Under the pieces are notes generated by a model. The model had not been told where the DNA came from, made no database searches, and was given only the letters and a program-made list of their open reading frames with translations. The position numbers and the translations under genes are program-made. Below are positions 1-8,078 of a stretch of DNA of 9,946 nucleotides, piece after piece (within the stretch, counting starts at the first letter, position 1; every line of letters starts with the position of its first letter). The DNA comes from Chloroflexota bacterium (lineage in GTDB: Bacteria > Chloroflexota > Dehalococcoidia > UBA2979). The DNA is taken from assembly GCA_027592975.1 (NCBI GenBank), contig JAQCJS010000023.1:1-9946 (forward strand). The letters are read 5' to 3'.

Positions 1-537
1 CGCGAACGCCTCGCCCGCTGCGGCGAGCCACGCCCGCGCGCCCGCGCCGAGGTGCGGCAGCGCCTCTCCGATCAGCCCGCGGTACACGTCCGCCCACAGG
101 TCACGCTCGCGCACCCCCGCGCGGAGCGCCACCTCACGAGGGACGCCGTGCAACGCTGCGAGGAAGTGCCCGATGCCCTCGCACAGTCGCGCCCGCGCGG
201 CACCCCGCAGCCCGAGCGGGAACGGCGCACCCGGCACGTGCGCGTGCAGCGTGCCGTGGAATACGCGCTGCTCTCGAACCTCGCACATCCCGCGCGGCAC
301 CTCCACGCCGAAGTCGAAGTGCTTCAGGGCGCGTAGCAGCCGTACCTCGCGCCGGAGCAGCGGGACGCTGTGGTCGAGCGGCGGCTTCGGCAGCCGCAGG
401 ACCAGGTCGCCCTCGACTGTAGGGATGCGGTACGCATCCGCAACGTAGCCGGAGCCGAGGTGCGCCACCGCGCTGGGCATGCGAAGAGGCCGCACGCCTG
501 ACGCTTGCAGCGCTCGGCGTACGGCCTCGGTGGTCAC
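1..537 (-). CDS. APH/choline-kinase-fold phosphotransferase, 3' end cut off by the window
   Basis: Only the N-terminal 179 residues are present; the frame is still open at the window edge. The visible part looks like the N-lobe of the aminoglycoside phosphotransferase/choline kinase superfamily (PF01636). A glycine-rich nucleotide loop HLGSGYVADAYRI (about residues 26-38) is followed by the strand DLVLRLPK (44-51), a helix RREVRLLRAL (62-71), a hinge-like segment ending HVPGAPF (100-106) and the helix containing LAALHGVP (126-133). The catalytic HxD loop and metal-binding Asp would lie in the missing half, so activity cannot be judged. The GTG start is chosen because GGAG lies 5 bases upstream; an ATG at 480 would remove the start of the N-lobe. 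The gene begins 22 bases after leuD and is probably co-transcribed with it. The substrate cannot be deduced: members phosphorylate antibiotics, sugars, choline or homoserine. Family fairly sure, function unknown. Confidence 0.8.
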   Translation of the reverse strand, partial: MTTEAVRRALQASGVRPLRMPSAVAHLGSGYVADAYRIPTVEGDLVLRLPKPPLDHSVPLLRREVRLLRALKHFDFGVEVPRGMCEVREQRVFHGTLHAHVPGAPFPLGLRGAARARLCEGIGHFLAALHGVPREVALRAGVRERDLWADVYRGLIGEALPHLGAGARAWLAAAGEAFA

Positions 538-559
538 GGCGTCTCCGTGGAGCGGAGGA

Positions 560-1183
560 CTACGGGGTCTTCAGCGTGTCCGCGAAGGCGCGCTCCGTGG
601 TCGGCTTCAGCGGGTTGCGCGTCTCCTCGAACGTGCCGATGACGTCCGTGTGCTGCATCGTCAGGCCGATGTCGTCCAGGCCGTTGAGCAGGCGGTGCTT
701 CACGAACGGGTCGATGCTGAACGGGCGCTTCCAGTCCGTGCCCTGCACGCTGACCGTCTGGTCTGCCACGCTCACCACGATCTGCGTGCTCGGCAACTCC
801 TCGCAGCGCGACATCAGGAAGTTGATGTCGTCCTGCGACAGCTGCACGGTGACCACGCCCACCTTCGAGCAGTTCGTGCGGAAGATGTCGCCGAACGAGG
901 GGGCGAGGATCGCGGTCACGCCCATGTCCTCGATCGCCCAGACCGCGTGCTCGCGGCTGGAGCCGCAGCCGAAGTTCTGCTGCGCCAGGATGATCGGCGC
1001 GCCGGCGTAGCGCTGGTCGTTGGTGATGAAGTTCGGGTCCTTCCTCCAGTCGAAGAAGGCGAACTCACCGAACCCGGAGCGCTCGATGCGCTTCAGGAAC
1101 TGCTTCGGGATGATCTGGTCGGTGTCCACGTCCGCGCGGTTGAGCGGGAACGCCTGACCGGCGACCTGGCTGATCTTGTTCAT
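560..1183 (-). CDS. leuD: 3-isopropylmalate dehydratase, small subunit
   Basis: This is the swivelling small subunit of isopropylmalate isomerase. With LeuC it converts 2-isopropylmalate to 3-isopropylmalate through 2-isopropylmaleate in cytoplasmic leucine synthesis. The 207-residue protein is close to the usual length of about 200. It shows the substrate-loop region DVDTDQIIPKQFLKRI (about 18-33), the family signature NFGCGSSREHA (70-80), and the segment APSFGDIFRTNCSKVG (94-109). The ATG start is preceded by GAGGAG six bases upstream, inside the 16-base gap after the leuC stop, so the two subunits should be translated together. The context leuA-leuC-leuD makes the leucine role secure over the related homoaconitase or citraconate-type isomerases. 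leuB, the next enzyme of the pathway, does not follow it here. Confidence 0.97.
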   Translation of the reverse strand: MNKISQVAGQAFPLNRADVDTDQIIPKQFLKRIERSGFGEFAFFDWRKDPNFITNDQRYAGAPIILAQQNFGCGSSREHAVWAIEDMGVTAILAPSFGDIFRTNCSKVGVVTVQLSQDDINFLMSRCEELPSTQIVVSVADQTVSVQGTDWKRPFSIDPFVKHRLLNGLDDIGLTMQHTDVIGTFEETRNPLKPTTERAFADTLKTP

Positions 1184-1199
1184 CGGTAACTCCTCAGGC

Positions 1200-2609
1200 C
1201 TACAGGTCGCGCACGTCGACGAAGTGACCGGCGATCGCGGCGGCAGCCGCCATCTCCGGGCTGACCAGGTGCGTGCGTCCGCCCGCGCCCTGCCGTCCTT
1301 CGAAGTTGCGGTTGCTGGTGCTGGCGCAGCGCTCGCCCGGGAGCAGGATGTCCGGGTTCATGCCCAGGCACATGGAGCAGCCCGGCTCGCGCCACTCGAA
1401 GCCCGCGTCCGTGAACACCACGTCCAGGCCCTCGGCCTCGGCCTGCTGCTTCACCAGCCCGGAGCCCGGCACGACCATCGCCTTCACGGTGGAGGCGACA
1501 TGCTTGCCCTTCACGATCGTCGCGGCCGCGCGCAGATCCTCGATGCGCCCGTTGGTGCAGGAGCCGAGGAACACGCGGTCGATGCCCACGGACTGGATCG
1601 GGGTGCCCGCCTTCAGGTCCATGTACTTCAACGAGCGCTCCGCCGTCTCGCGCGCCGACGCGGTCGCCGCGTCCTCCGGCTTCGGCACCGACTGCGAAAT
1701 GCCGATGCTCTGCGCGGGCGTGGTGCCCCACGTCACGTGCGGCTCGATGTCCTTGCCCTTCAGCACGATCGAGGTGTCGAAGGTCGCACCCTCGTCCGTG
1801 GCCAGCGACTCCCAGTACTCGACGGCCTTGTCCCAGTCCTCGCCCTGCGGGGCGAAGTCGCGGCCCTTCATGTAGGCGAAAGTCGTCTCGTCCGGCGCGA
1901 CCAAACCGGCGCGCGCGCCGCCCTCGATCGTCATGTTGCAGACGGTCATCCGGCCTTCCATCGAGAGGTTGCGGATCACGTCGCCGCGGTACTCGATGAC
2001 ATGGCCGATGCCGCCGTCCACGCCGATCTTGCGGATGACCGCCAGGACCACGTCCTTCGCCGTCACACCCTTCTTGAGCTCGCCGGTGACCTCCACGGAC
2101 ATTGTCTTGATCGCCGCCTGCGGCAGCGTCTGCGTCGCCAGGACGTGCTCCACCTCCGACGTCCCGATGCCGAACGCCAGCGCGCCGAACGCGCCGTGCG
2201 TGGCGGTGTGGGAGTCGCCGCACACGATCGTCATGCCGGGCTGCGTGAGCCCGTGCTCCGGCGAGATGATGTGCACAATGCCCTGCCGGATGTCGAAGAT
2301 GTCCCACAGCGGGACGCCGAACTCCTTGCAGTTCTCGCGCAGCACCTCGATCTGCTGGGTGGACAGCGGGTCGGGGTTCGGGAGGCGGCGATCCAACGTC
2401 GGCACGTTGTGGTCAACGGTGGCCAGCGTCAGATCCGGGCGGCGCACCGGACGGCTGTTCATGCGCAGGCTCTCGAACGCCTGCGCGCTCGTCACCTCGT
2501 GCACCAGGTGCAGGTCGATGTACAGCAGATCCGGCTCGCCGTCGGCGGTCCGGACGACGTGCTCGTCCCAGATCTTCTCGATGATCGTCTTCGGCCCAGT
2601 TCCGGCCAT
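1200..2609 (-). CDS. leuC: 3-isopropylmalate dehydratase, large subunit
   Basis: This is the catalytic, [4Fe-4S]-containing large subunit of isopropylmalate isomerase (aconitase superfamily), partner of LeuD. The product is 469 residues, nearly the length of E. coli LeuC. The three cluster cysteines are present: one in FLGSCTNGR (Cys351) and two in CSMCLG (Cys411 and Cys414). The family signature [20 protein letters not shown] is at about 130-149, and the substrate-binding motif near the N terminus reads HLVHEVTS. I place the start at the ATG at 2609, which gives the usual [13 protein letters not shown] beginning and has a G-run (GGGGGGA) five bases upstream. A GTG at 2636 in the same frame would add nine residues of low-complexity sequence and is less likely. 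leuA ends 80 bases upstream, and leuD starts 16 bases downstream. No key residue is missing. Confidence 0.97.
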   Translation of the reverse strand: MAGTGPKTIIEKIWDEHVVRTADGEPDLLYIDLHLVHEVTSAQAFESLRMNSRPVRRPDLTLATVDHNVPTLDRRLPNPDPLSTQQIEVLRENCKEFGVPLWDIFDIRQGIVHIISPEHGLTQPGMTIVCGDSHTATHGAFGALAFGIGTSEVEHVLATQTLPQAAIKTMSVEVTGELKKGVTAKDVVLAVIRKIGVDGGIGHVIEYRGDVIRNLSMEGRMTVCNMTIEGGARAGLVAPDETTFAYMKGRDFAPQGEDWDKAVEYWESLATDEGATFDTSIVLKGKDIEPHVTWGTTPAQSIGISQSVPKPEDAATASARETAERSLKYMDLKAGTPIQSVGIDRVFLGSCTNGRIEDLRAAATIVKGKHVASTVKAMVVPGSGLVKQQAEAEGLDVVFTDAGFEWREPGCSMCLGMNPDILLPGERCASTSNRNFEGRQGAGGRTHLVSPEMAAAAAIAGHFVDVRDL

Positions 2610-2689
2610 TCGTGTCCCCCCGTGTGTCCCCTGCACGGCGAGGACGCCCTCGCCGCGCTGCAGTCTAGTGGCGATCCGTCGCCGGCGTG
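2610..2689 (-). other. leuA-leuC intergenic spacer with a hairpin
   Basis: This is an 80-base gap in the operon. It holds a perfect 7-bp stem (GGCGAGG with CCTCGCC, positions 2637-2643 and 2648-2654, 4-base loop) and a smaller GGCGA/TCGCC stem nearer leuA. No T-run follows, so it does not look like a terminator. It may stabilise or separate the messages. I see no promoter. Confidence 0.4.
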
Positions 2690-4249
2690 CTAGTTGCGGT
2701 CCGCCATCACCTCCGGCACGGCCGAGGCCGGCGTGGCGATGGAGCGGTTGAGCGCGTGCAGGTAGGCCCGCGCCGCGGCGACCAGGATGTCCGGGTCCGC
2801 CGCGCGGCCCTGGAACGTCGTCCCGTCCGCCTCGATGCGGATCGTCACCTCGCCCTGCGCGTCAATGCCCTCCGTCACGGACTTCACGCTGAACTCCGTG
2901 AGCAGGTTCTCCGCGCCGGTGACGCGGTTGATCGCCTTGTAGATCGCGTCCACCGGGCCGGTGCCGATCGCCGCGTCCATGTGTGACTGGCCCGCCGCGT
3001 CCAGCAGCCGGACGGAGGCCGTGGGCGCCGAGTGGTCACCGCCGGAGACCTGGACCAGGTCCAGCGTCCACGCGTCCTCCACCTTGATCTGCGTCTGCTC
3101 GCCCAGGATCGCCATCAGGTCGCGGTCGTCCACCTCGTCCTTGGCGTCGGCCACGTCCTTGAACGCCTGGAAGATGCGCGCGAACTCCTGGTCCGTCGGG
3201 TGCACGCCCAGATCGGCCAGGCGCGAGCGCACACCGTGCGAACCGGACACCTTCGTCAGCACGATCGAGGAGCCCGCGGGGATGCCGATGTCCGCCGGAT
3301 CCATGATCTCGTAGGTCTGACGCATCTTCAGGACCCCGTCCTGGTGGATGCCGCTGGAGTGGCGGAAAGCGTTCTTGCCCGTGACCGCCTTGTGCGGCTG
3401 CAGCGCCATGCCGGAGACGCGCTCCACCAGCTTGCTTACCGCGTACAGCTCGCGTGTGTTCACATCTGTGTGCAGGTGCAGGAAGTCCGGGCGCGTTTTG
3501 ATCGCCATGATGATCTCTTCCAGCGACGCGTTGCCCGCGCGCTCGCCGATGCCGTTCATCGTGCCCTCGATCTGGCGGGCACCGCCCAGCGCGCCAGCCA
3601 GCGAGTTCGCCGTCGACATGCCCAGGTCGTTGTGGCAGTGGACGGAGATGCGCGCCTTGTCGATGTCCGGCACGTTCTTGCGGATGTTCCGGATGAACTC
3701 CTCGAAGTCGCGCGGGATCGCGTAGCCCACCGTGTCCGGGATGTTCACCGTGGTCGCGCCCTCTTCGATCGCGGCCTGCACGATCTGGTACACGAACTCC
3801 GGGTCGGAGCGCGTGGCGTCCATCGGCGAGAACTCCACGTCGCTCACGTACTTCTTTGCGCGCGCGACGGAGGCGCGCGCCATCTCGATCACGTCCTCGC
3901 GGTTCTTGCGCAGCTGCTGTGCCAGGTGGATCTCGCTCGCGGAGATGAAGACGTGGATGCGGGGCGACTCCGCGCCGCGCAGCGCCTCCCACGCGGTGTC
4001 AATGTCGCTCGCCACGGCGCGCGCCAGGCCCGCGATCACCGGCCCCTTCACCTCCCGGCAGATGCGCGCGATCGCCTCGCGGTCGCCGGGGGAGGTGGCG
4101 GGGAAGCCCGCCTCGATGATGTCCACGTTCACGCGACCGAGCGCGCGCGCGATCTCCACCTTCTCGTCGATGGTGAAGCCGATGCCCGCGGACTGCTCGC
4201 CATCGCGCAGGGTGGTGTCGAAGATGTAGATCTTGTCGGTGTCGCTCAT
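2690..4249 (-). CDS. leuA: 2-isopropylmalate synthase
   Basis: This enzyme condenses acetyl-CoA with 2-ketoisovalerate, the committed step of leucine synthesis, and is normally inhibited by leucine. The 519-residue protein is a complete short-form LeuA (DRE-TIM metallolyase family). The barrel opens with [13 protein letters not shown] (10-22), with the catalytic Arg15 and metal-binding Asp16. The metal-binding VHCHND motif is at 203-208, [17 protein letters not shown] at about 169-185, and [14 protein letters not shown] at 232-245. The linker follows [15 protein letters not shown] (291-305), and a C-terminal leucine-sensing LeuA dimer domain spans about 390-500. Motifs and context favour LeuA over citramalate or homocitrate synthase. 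The ATG at 4249 gives the expected N terminus, but its Shine-Dalgarno is poor (AAGGAA about 11-12 bases upstream). That may matter because a 266-base, hairpin-rich leader separates it from ilvC. Confidence 0.96.
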   Translation of the reverse strand: MSDTDKIYIFDTTLRDGEQSAGIGFTIDEKVEIARALGRVNVDIIEAGFPATSPGDREAIARICREVKGPVIAGLARAVASDIDTAWEALRGAESPRIHVFISASEIHLAQQLRKNREDVIEMARASVARAKKYVSDVEFSPMDATRSDPEFVYQIVQAAIEEGATTVNIPDTVGYAIPRDFEEFIRNIRKNVPDIDKARISVHCHNDLGMSTANSLAGALGGARQIEGTMNGIGERAGNASLEEIIMAIKTRPDFLHLHTDVNTRELYAVSKLVERVSGMALQPHKAVTGKNAFRHSSGIHQDGVLKMRQTYEIMDPADIGIPAGSSIVLTKVSGSHGVRSRLADLGVHPTDQEFARIFQAFKDVADAKDEVDDRDLMAILGEQTQIKVEDAWTLDLVQVSGGDHSAPTASVRLLDAAGQSHMDAAIGTGPVDAIYKAINRVTGAENLLTEFSVKSVTEGIDAQGEVTIRIEADGTTFQGRAADPDILVAAARAYLHALNRSIATPASAVPEVMADRN

Positions 4250-4297
4250 AGCCGTCTGTCTTCCTTGCTGCTCAGGTCATCTTGCCGAGGTCTGCGC

Positions 4298-4337
4298 CGG
4301 CCCTCCCATCCGCCTGTCGTCAGGCGGCGGAGGGCCG
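4298..4337 (-). promoter_or_regulatory. Large hairpin at the end of the upstream ORF before leuA
   Basis: A two-part stem: a 9-bp outer helix (CGGCCCTCC with GGAGGGCCG, 4329-4337 and 4298-4306) and a 7-bp inner helix (CCGCCTG with CAGGCGG, 4321-4327 and 4310-4316). They are separated by a small internal loop and closed by a 4-base loop. The 5' arm begins exactly at codon 55 of the upstream ORF, and the ORF stop codon (4322-4320) sits at the inner arm and loop. No T-run follows, so it is not an intrinsic terminator. It ends about 48 bases before the leuA ATG. It could be a translation-dependent RNA switch, an mRNA processing or stability element, or a dispersed palindrome. Confidence 0.6.
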
Positions 4338-4499
4338 TGGAAGTACCAGATCCGGCACGAGCGCTCCCGACCACCGCGCTCCGGGGACATACGCGAAGAG
4401 CGGCCCCGTGGCCGCTCTCCCCTCGCCCGAAGGCGCGCCGAAGTCGCCGTACGTGGGTACGACGGCGTCTGCGCGCTCCGGGTGCGAGGTTCGCGTCAT
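4320..4499 (-). CDS. Small upstream ORF before leuA, possible leader peptide
   Basis: A 59-codon reading frame starts with ATG 16 bases after the ilvC stop and ends in TGA. I recognise no protein family; the product has no clear membrane segment or motif. Third-position G or C is about 80% by my count, which fits coding but is weak evidence at this length. A GAGG lies about 10 bases before the ATG, and translation could be coupled to ilvC. Two features suggest regulation. Codons 47-53 contain a Leu/Val-rich patch (CTC GTG, then CTG GTA CTT) ending directly before the 5' arm of a large hairpin. Codons 13-16 (Val Val Pro Thr) lie in the segment shared with the ilvB leader. It may be a leader peptide for leuA, a small protein, or a chance ORF in GC-rich DNA. 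Confidence 0.45.
   Translation of the reverse strand: MTRTSHPERADAVVPTYGDFGAPSGEGRAATGPLFAYVPGARWSGALVPDLVLPRPSAA
4397..4435 (-). promoter_or_regulatory. Two hairpins in the ilvC-leuA spacer
   Basis: In transcript order there is first a small stem CGCC/GGCG closed by a UUCG tetraloop (4424-4435). Next comes a perfect 9-bp stem AGAGCGGCC/GGCCGCTCT with a 4-base loop (4410-4418 and 4397-4405). The latter sits at about the same distance from the shared leader motif as the terminator does in the ilvB leader. It is followed only by TCG rather than a T-run. It is therefore at most a weak or decayed terminator, or an RNA-stability element between the ilv and leu halves. Confidence 0.5.
4443..4462 (-). 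repeat. Copy 2 of a 20-base motif shared with the ilvB leader
   Basis: Plus-strand sequence GTCGCCGTACGTGGGTACGA. It matches 7985-8003 with one extra base and two substitutions (AA to GG). It lies inside the upstream ORF before leuA, in the same reading frame as in the ilvB leader: Val Val Pro Thr Tyr here, Leu Val Leu Thr stop there. The extra C is what removes the TAG stop in this copy. Confidence 0.6.
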
Positions 4500-4515
4500 C
4501 TTCGTGTCGCCTCGG

Positions 4516-5511
4516 CTACTTCTTCTCGAGCCAGGACATCATGCGGCGCACTTCGGCGCCCACCAGCTCCACCGGGTGCTCCGCGTTCAGGCGGCGCAGC
4601 GCCTTGAAGTGCGGCTGACCCGCCTGGTTCTCCAGGATCCACTCGCGGGCGAAGGAGCCGTCCTGGATCTCTTCCAGGATCTTCTTCATCTCCGCCTTCT
4701 GCGAGGGCGGAGAGACGCGCGGGCCACGGGTGTAGTCCCCGTACTCCGCCGTGTCGCTGATGGAGGAGCGCATGGCCGCCATGCCGCCCTCGTACATCAG
4801 GTCCACGATCAGCTTCACCTCGTGGAACGTCTCGAAGTACGCGGACTCCGGCTGGTAGCCGGCCTCGATCAGCACCTCGAAGGAGTTCTTGATCATCGCC
4901 GTCAGGCCGCCGCAGAGGATCGCCTGCTCGCCGAAGAGATCGGTCTCGGTCTCCTCGCGGAAGGTCGTCTCCAGGATGCCGGAGCGCGCGGCGCCAATGC
5001 CCTTGCCGTACGCCAGCGCGGTCGCCAGCGCGCCCTCCGTCGCGTCCTGCTCGATCGCCACCAGCGCCGGGACGCCGCCGCCCTCCGTGTAGACGCGGCG
5101 CACCAGGTGGCCGGGGCCCTTCGGCGCGATCATCGTCACGTCCACGCCCTCAGGCGCGACGATGCGGTTGAAGTGCACGTTGAAGCCGTGGGCGAACATC
5201 AGCGTGTTGCCGGGCTGCAGGTAGGGGAGGATGTGGTCGTCGTAGACCTGCTTCTGGATCTGGTCCGGGACCAGGATCATGATGATGTCCGAGTCGCGGG
5301 CGACCTCGTCCACGGTGCCGACCTTCAGGCCGGCCGCCTCCACCTTCGCCCACGACGAGGAGCCGGGGTACAGGCCCACGGCGACAGTGACACCCGAGTC
5401 GTGCAGGTTCAGCGCATGCGCGTGCCCCTGCGAGCCGAATCCGATGATCCCGACCTTCTTGTCCTTCAGGACGTTCAGGTCCGCGTCCGACTCGTAGTAG
5501 ATCTTCGCCAA
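4516..5511 (-). CDS. ilvC: Ketol-acid reductoisomerase, class I
   Basis: This enzyme isomerises and reduces 2-acetolactate (or 2-aceto-2-hydroxybutyrate), using Mg2+ and NAD(P)H, in valine, leucine and isoleucine synthesis. At 331 residues it is a standard short class I enzyme. The Rossmann domain has [13 protein letters not shown] (24-36). The cofactor loop reads GLYPGSSSW (46-54); the serines suggest NADPH, though the usual Arg after GL is Tyr48. FAHGFNVHF (106-114) and [10 protein letters not shown] (130-139) follow. The knotted helical domain carries the metal ligands Asp191 and Glu195 (DLFGE), Glu227 and Glu231 (YFETFHE), and the substrate Ser252. The start is TTG, supported by GAGGGGG about six bases upstream and the expected [12 protein letters not shown] terminus; no better start is available. 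It lies 86 bases after ilvN. Confidence 0.97.
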   Translation of the reverse strand: MAKIYYESDADLNVLKDKKVGIIGFGSQGHAHALNLHDSGVTVAVGLYPGSSSWAKVEAAGLKVGTVDEVARDSDIIMILVPDQIQKQVYDDHILPYLQPGNTLMFAHGFNVHFNRIVAPEGVDVTMIAPKGPGHLVRRVYTEGGGVPALVAIEQDATEGALATALAYGKGIGAARSGILETTFREETETDLFGEQAILCGGLTAMIKNSFEVLIEAGYQPESAYFETFHEVKLIVDLMYEGGMAAMRSSISDTAEYGDYTRGPRVSPPSQKAEMKKILEEIQDGSFAREWILENQAGQPHFKALRRLNAEHPVELVGAEVRRMMSWLEKK

Positions 5512-5597
5512 GCCAATCCCCCTCGCTGGCAGTGGCCCCCGGCCACCGCCTTCAACCCGACCGGCGTCAGTCCGGTCTTGAGTGCTGTTGCTCTGTC
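5512..5597 (-). other. ilvN-ilvC spacer with two palindromes
   Basis: An 86-base gap with two hairpins in the transcript. One is GACCGG/CCGGTC (5572-5577 and 5559-5564, 7-base loop containing ACTGACG). The other is a 10-bp stem (5541-5550 and 5528-5537, 3-base loop). The second stem has one position that pairs as G-U in minus-strand RNA but would be A-C on the other strand, which fits a structure made in this transcript. No T-run is present. The ilvC Shine-Dalgarno (GAGGGGG) follows directly. Confidence 0.5.
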
Positions 5598-6170
5598 CTA
5601 CTCCGTCACGAACGGCAGCTCGCCCTCCGGGCGGCGGCCGGACTCGCTGTGGAACCGCCGTGCCTCCGCGGACTCGTACGGCAGCGCCGTGGTGCGGGCG
5701 CCTCGAGTCAGCGCGATCACGCCCGTGCGGACCATCTCGCGGACGCCGTAGGGTCGCAGGTTCTCCAGCAGCGCGTCCAGCGTGCTGCCGGCCGCGGTGA
5801 TCTGGATGATGAGGCTGGTCGGCGCCACGTCCACCACCTGCGCGCGGAAGATCTGAACCACGTCCAGCACCTCGCGCCGCTGGTCCGGCCGTGCTGAGAC
5901 CTTGATCAGCGCCAGCTCGCGCGAGACCGTCTCCTGCGACGTCAGGTTCTCCACGGTCACCACATCGATCAGCTTGTCCAGCTGACGCTCCACCTGCGTG
6001 GCGATGTCCTCCGGGCCGTCCACGACGATCGTCATGCGTGAGATCCCGGGCTCCTCGGTCGTGCCGACGGCCAGGCTGTCGATGTTGAACCCGCGACGCC
6101 GGAACAGCGACGCGACCCGGTTCAGGACGCCCGGGCGGTCTTCAACCAGTGCGGCAACGGTGTGCTTCAT
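5598..6170 (-). CDS. ilvN: Acetolactate synthase, small regulatory subunit
   Basis: The regulatory partner of IlvB: it binds valine or leucine, raises activity and makes the enzyme feedback-sensitive. The 190-residue protein has an N-terminal ACT domain (about 1-75) beginning [20 protein letters not shown] and continuing with [13 protein letters not shown] (24-36), the usual effector-binding elements. A second ACT-like domain (about 80-160) contains ELALIKVSA. The last 30 or so residues form an Arg- and Glu-containing tail beyond the usual end of about 163-170 residues. I choose the ATG at 6170 because AAGGAG lies six bases upstream and the protein then starts right at the ACT domain. The longer frame from 6227 would overlap the end of ilvB. 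It begins 10 bases after the ilvB stop, so the subunits are probably translated in a coupled way. The symbol ilvH would be equally valid. Confidence 0.96.
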   Translation of the reverse strand: MKHTVAALVEDRPGVLNRVASLFRRRGFNIDSLAVGTTEEPGISRMTIVVDGPEDIATQVERQLDKLIDVVTVENLTSQETVSRELALIKVSARPDQRREVLDVVQIFRAQVVDVAPTSLIIQITAAGSTLDALLENLRPYGVREMVRTGVIALTRGARTTALPYESAEARRFHSESGRRPEGELPFVTE

Positions 6171-6180
6171 CTGTGGCTCC

Positions 6181-7869
<1,689 letters not shown>

Positions 7870-7931
7870 GTCTGCGTCTTACCTTCGCTGAGGGCGCCCG
7901 AGGTTGGGGCCCGGTGAACTCTCCGGACACG

Positions 7932-7954
7932 AAAACCGCCCGACACGCGGGCGG
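7932..7954 (-). terminator. Intrinsic terminator of the ilvB attenuator
   Basis: On the minus strand the stem CCGCCCG/CGGGCGG (7948-7954 and 7936-7942) has seven perfect GC pairs and a 5-base loop, followed at once by TTTT (7935-7932) and then CG. It lies 62 bases before ilvB, with the leader peptide just upstream and no other gene end nearby. It is therefore an attenuator, not an end-of-gene terminator. The T-run is short, so some read-through is expected even when the stem forms. Confidence 0.8.
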
Positions 7955-7955
7955 G

Positions 7956-7990
7956 GGCGACGCAGGCAGCGCAAGGCGCTGAGCGTCGCC
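7956..7990 (-). promoter_or_regulatory. Strong hairpin between leader stop codon and terminator
   Basis: An outer 8-bp helix (GGCGACGC with GCGTCGCC, 7983-7990 and 7956-7963) and an inner 6-bp helix (CAGCGC with GCGCTG, 7976-7981 and 7967-7972) with a 3-base loop. Its first base is the G of the leader TAG stop. A ribosome sitting on the stop codon would cover the 5' arm, while a ribosome held further back would leave it free. It ends one base before the terminator stem, so classical mutual exclusion by shared bases is not obvious. It could act as a pause hairpin, or the true antiterminator may be a different pairing. Confidence 0.65.
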
Positions 7991-8003
7991 TACGTAAGTA
8001 CGA
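7985..8003 (-). repeat. Copy 1 of the motif shared with the ilvC-leuA spacer
   Basis: Plus-strand sequence GTCGCCTACGTAAGTACGA. It covers the last codons and stop of the ilvB leader peptide and the start of the following hairpin. The partner copy is at 4443-4462, with 17 identical positions, two substitutions and one inserted base. Confidence 0.6.
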
Positions 8004-8070
8004 GTACCAGGAAGCCGCGGAGACCCGCGGTCGAGGTGGGGGCGCCTGTGAGGATGGTGAGGTGCGCCAT
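7990..8070 (-). CDS. ilvB operon leader peptide (attenuation)
   Basis: A 26-codon ORF runs from ATG 8070 to TAG 7990. Codons 21-26 are CTG GTA CTC GTA CTT ACG, giving Leu Val Leu Val Leu Thr and then stop. Leu is also at codons 4, 7 and 17, and the only Ile is at codon 6. The run of regulatory codons just before the stop, the hairpin starting at the stop, and the terminator 35 bases on are the classical signs of a ribosome-mediated attenuator, as in enterobacterial ilv and leu operons and actinobacterial ilvB. The codon content predicts sensing of charged tRNA-Leu and tRNA-Val. GTA and CTT are codons expected to be uncommon in so GC-rich a genome, which would sharpen stalling. There is no Shine-Dalgarno before the ATG; the promoter placement suggests a leaderless or nearly leaderless message. 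Confidence 0.85.
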   Translation of the reverse strand: MAHLTILTGAPTSTAGLRGFLVLVLT

Positions 8071-8078
8071 ATGCGTAC

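Noticed and set aside
2607..2636. GTG at 2636 as the leuC start
   Set aside because: It adds nine residues not seen in LeuC and has a poorer ribosome site spacing than the ATG at 2609.
1176..2693. Long plus-strand open frame opposite leuC, and similar ones at 3032-4618, 4282-5751 and 5998-7146
   Set aside because: These are antisense to clear, conserved ilv/leu genes. Their translations are Arg/Ala/His/Val-rich shadows without recognisable motifs, as expected in GC-rich DNA.
4397..4418. Intrinsic terminator after ilvC
   Set aside because: The 9-bp stem is good, but it is followed by TCG with no T-run, so I list it only as a hairpin.
4250..4515. T-box riboswitch before leuA
   Set aside because: Bases such as GGTGGTC and TGGTACTTCCACGG recall the T-box sequence, but no intact conserved T-box motif, specifier stem or terminator/antiterminator pair is visible.
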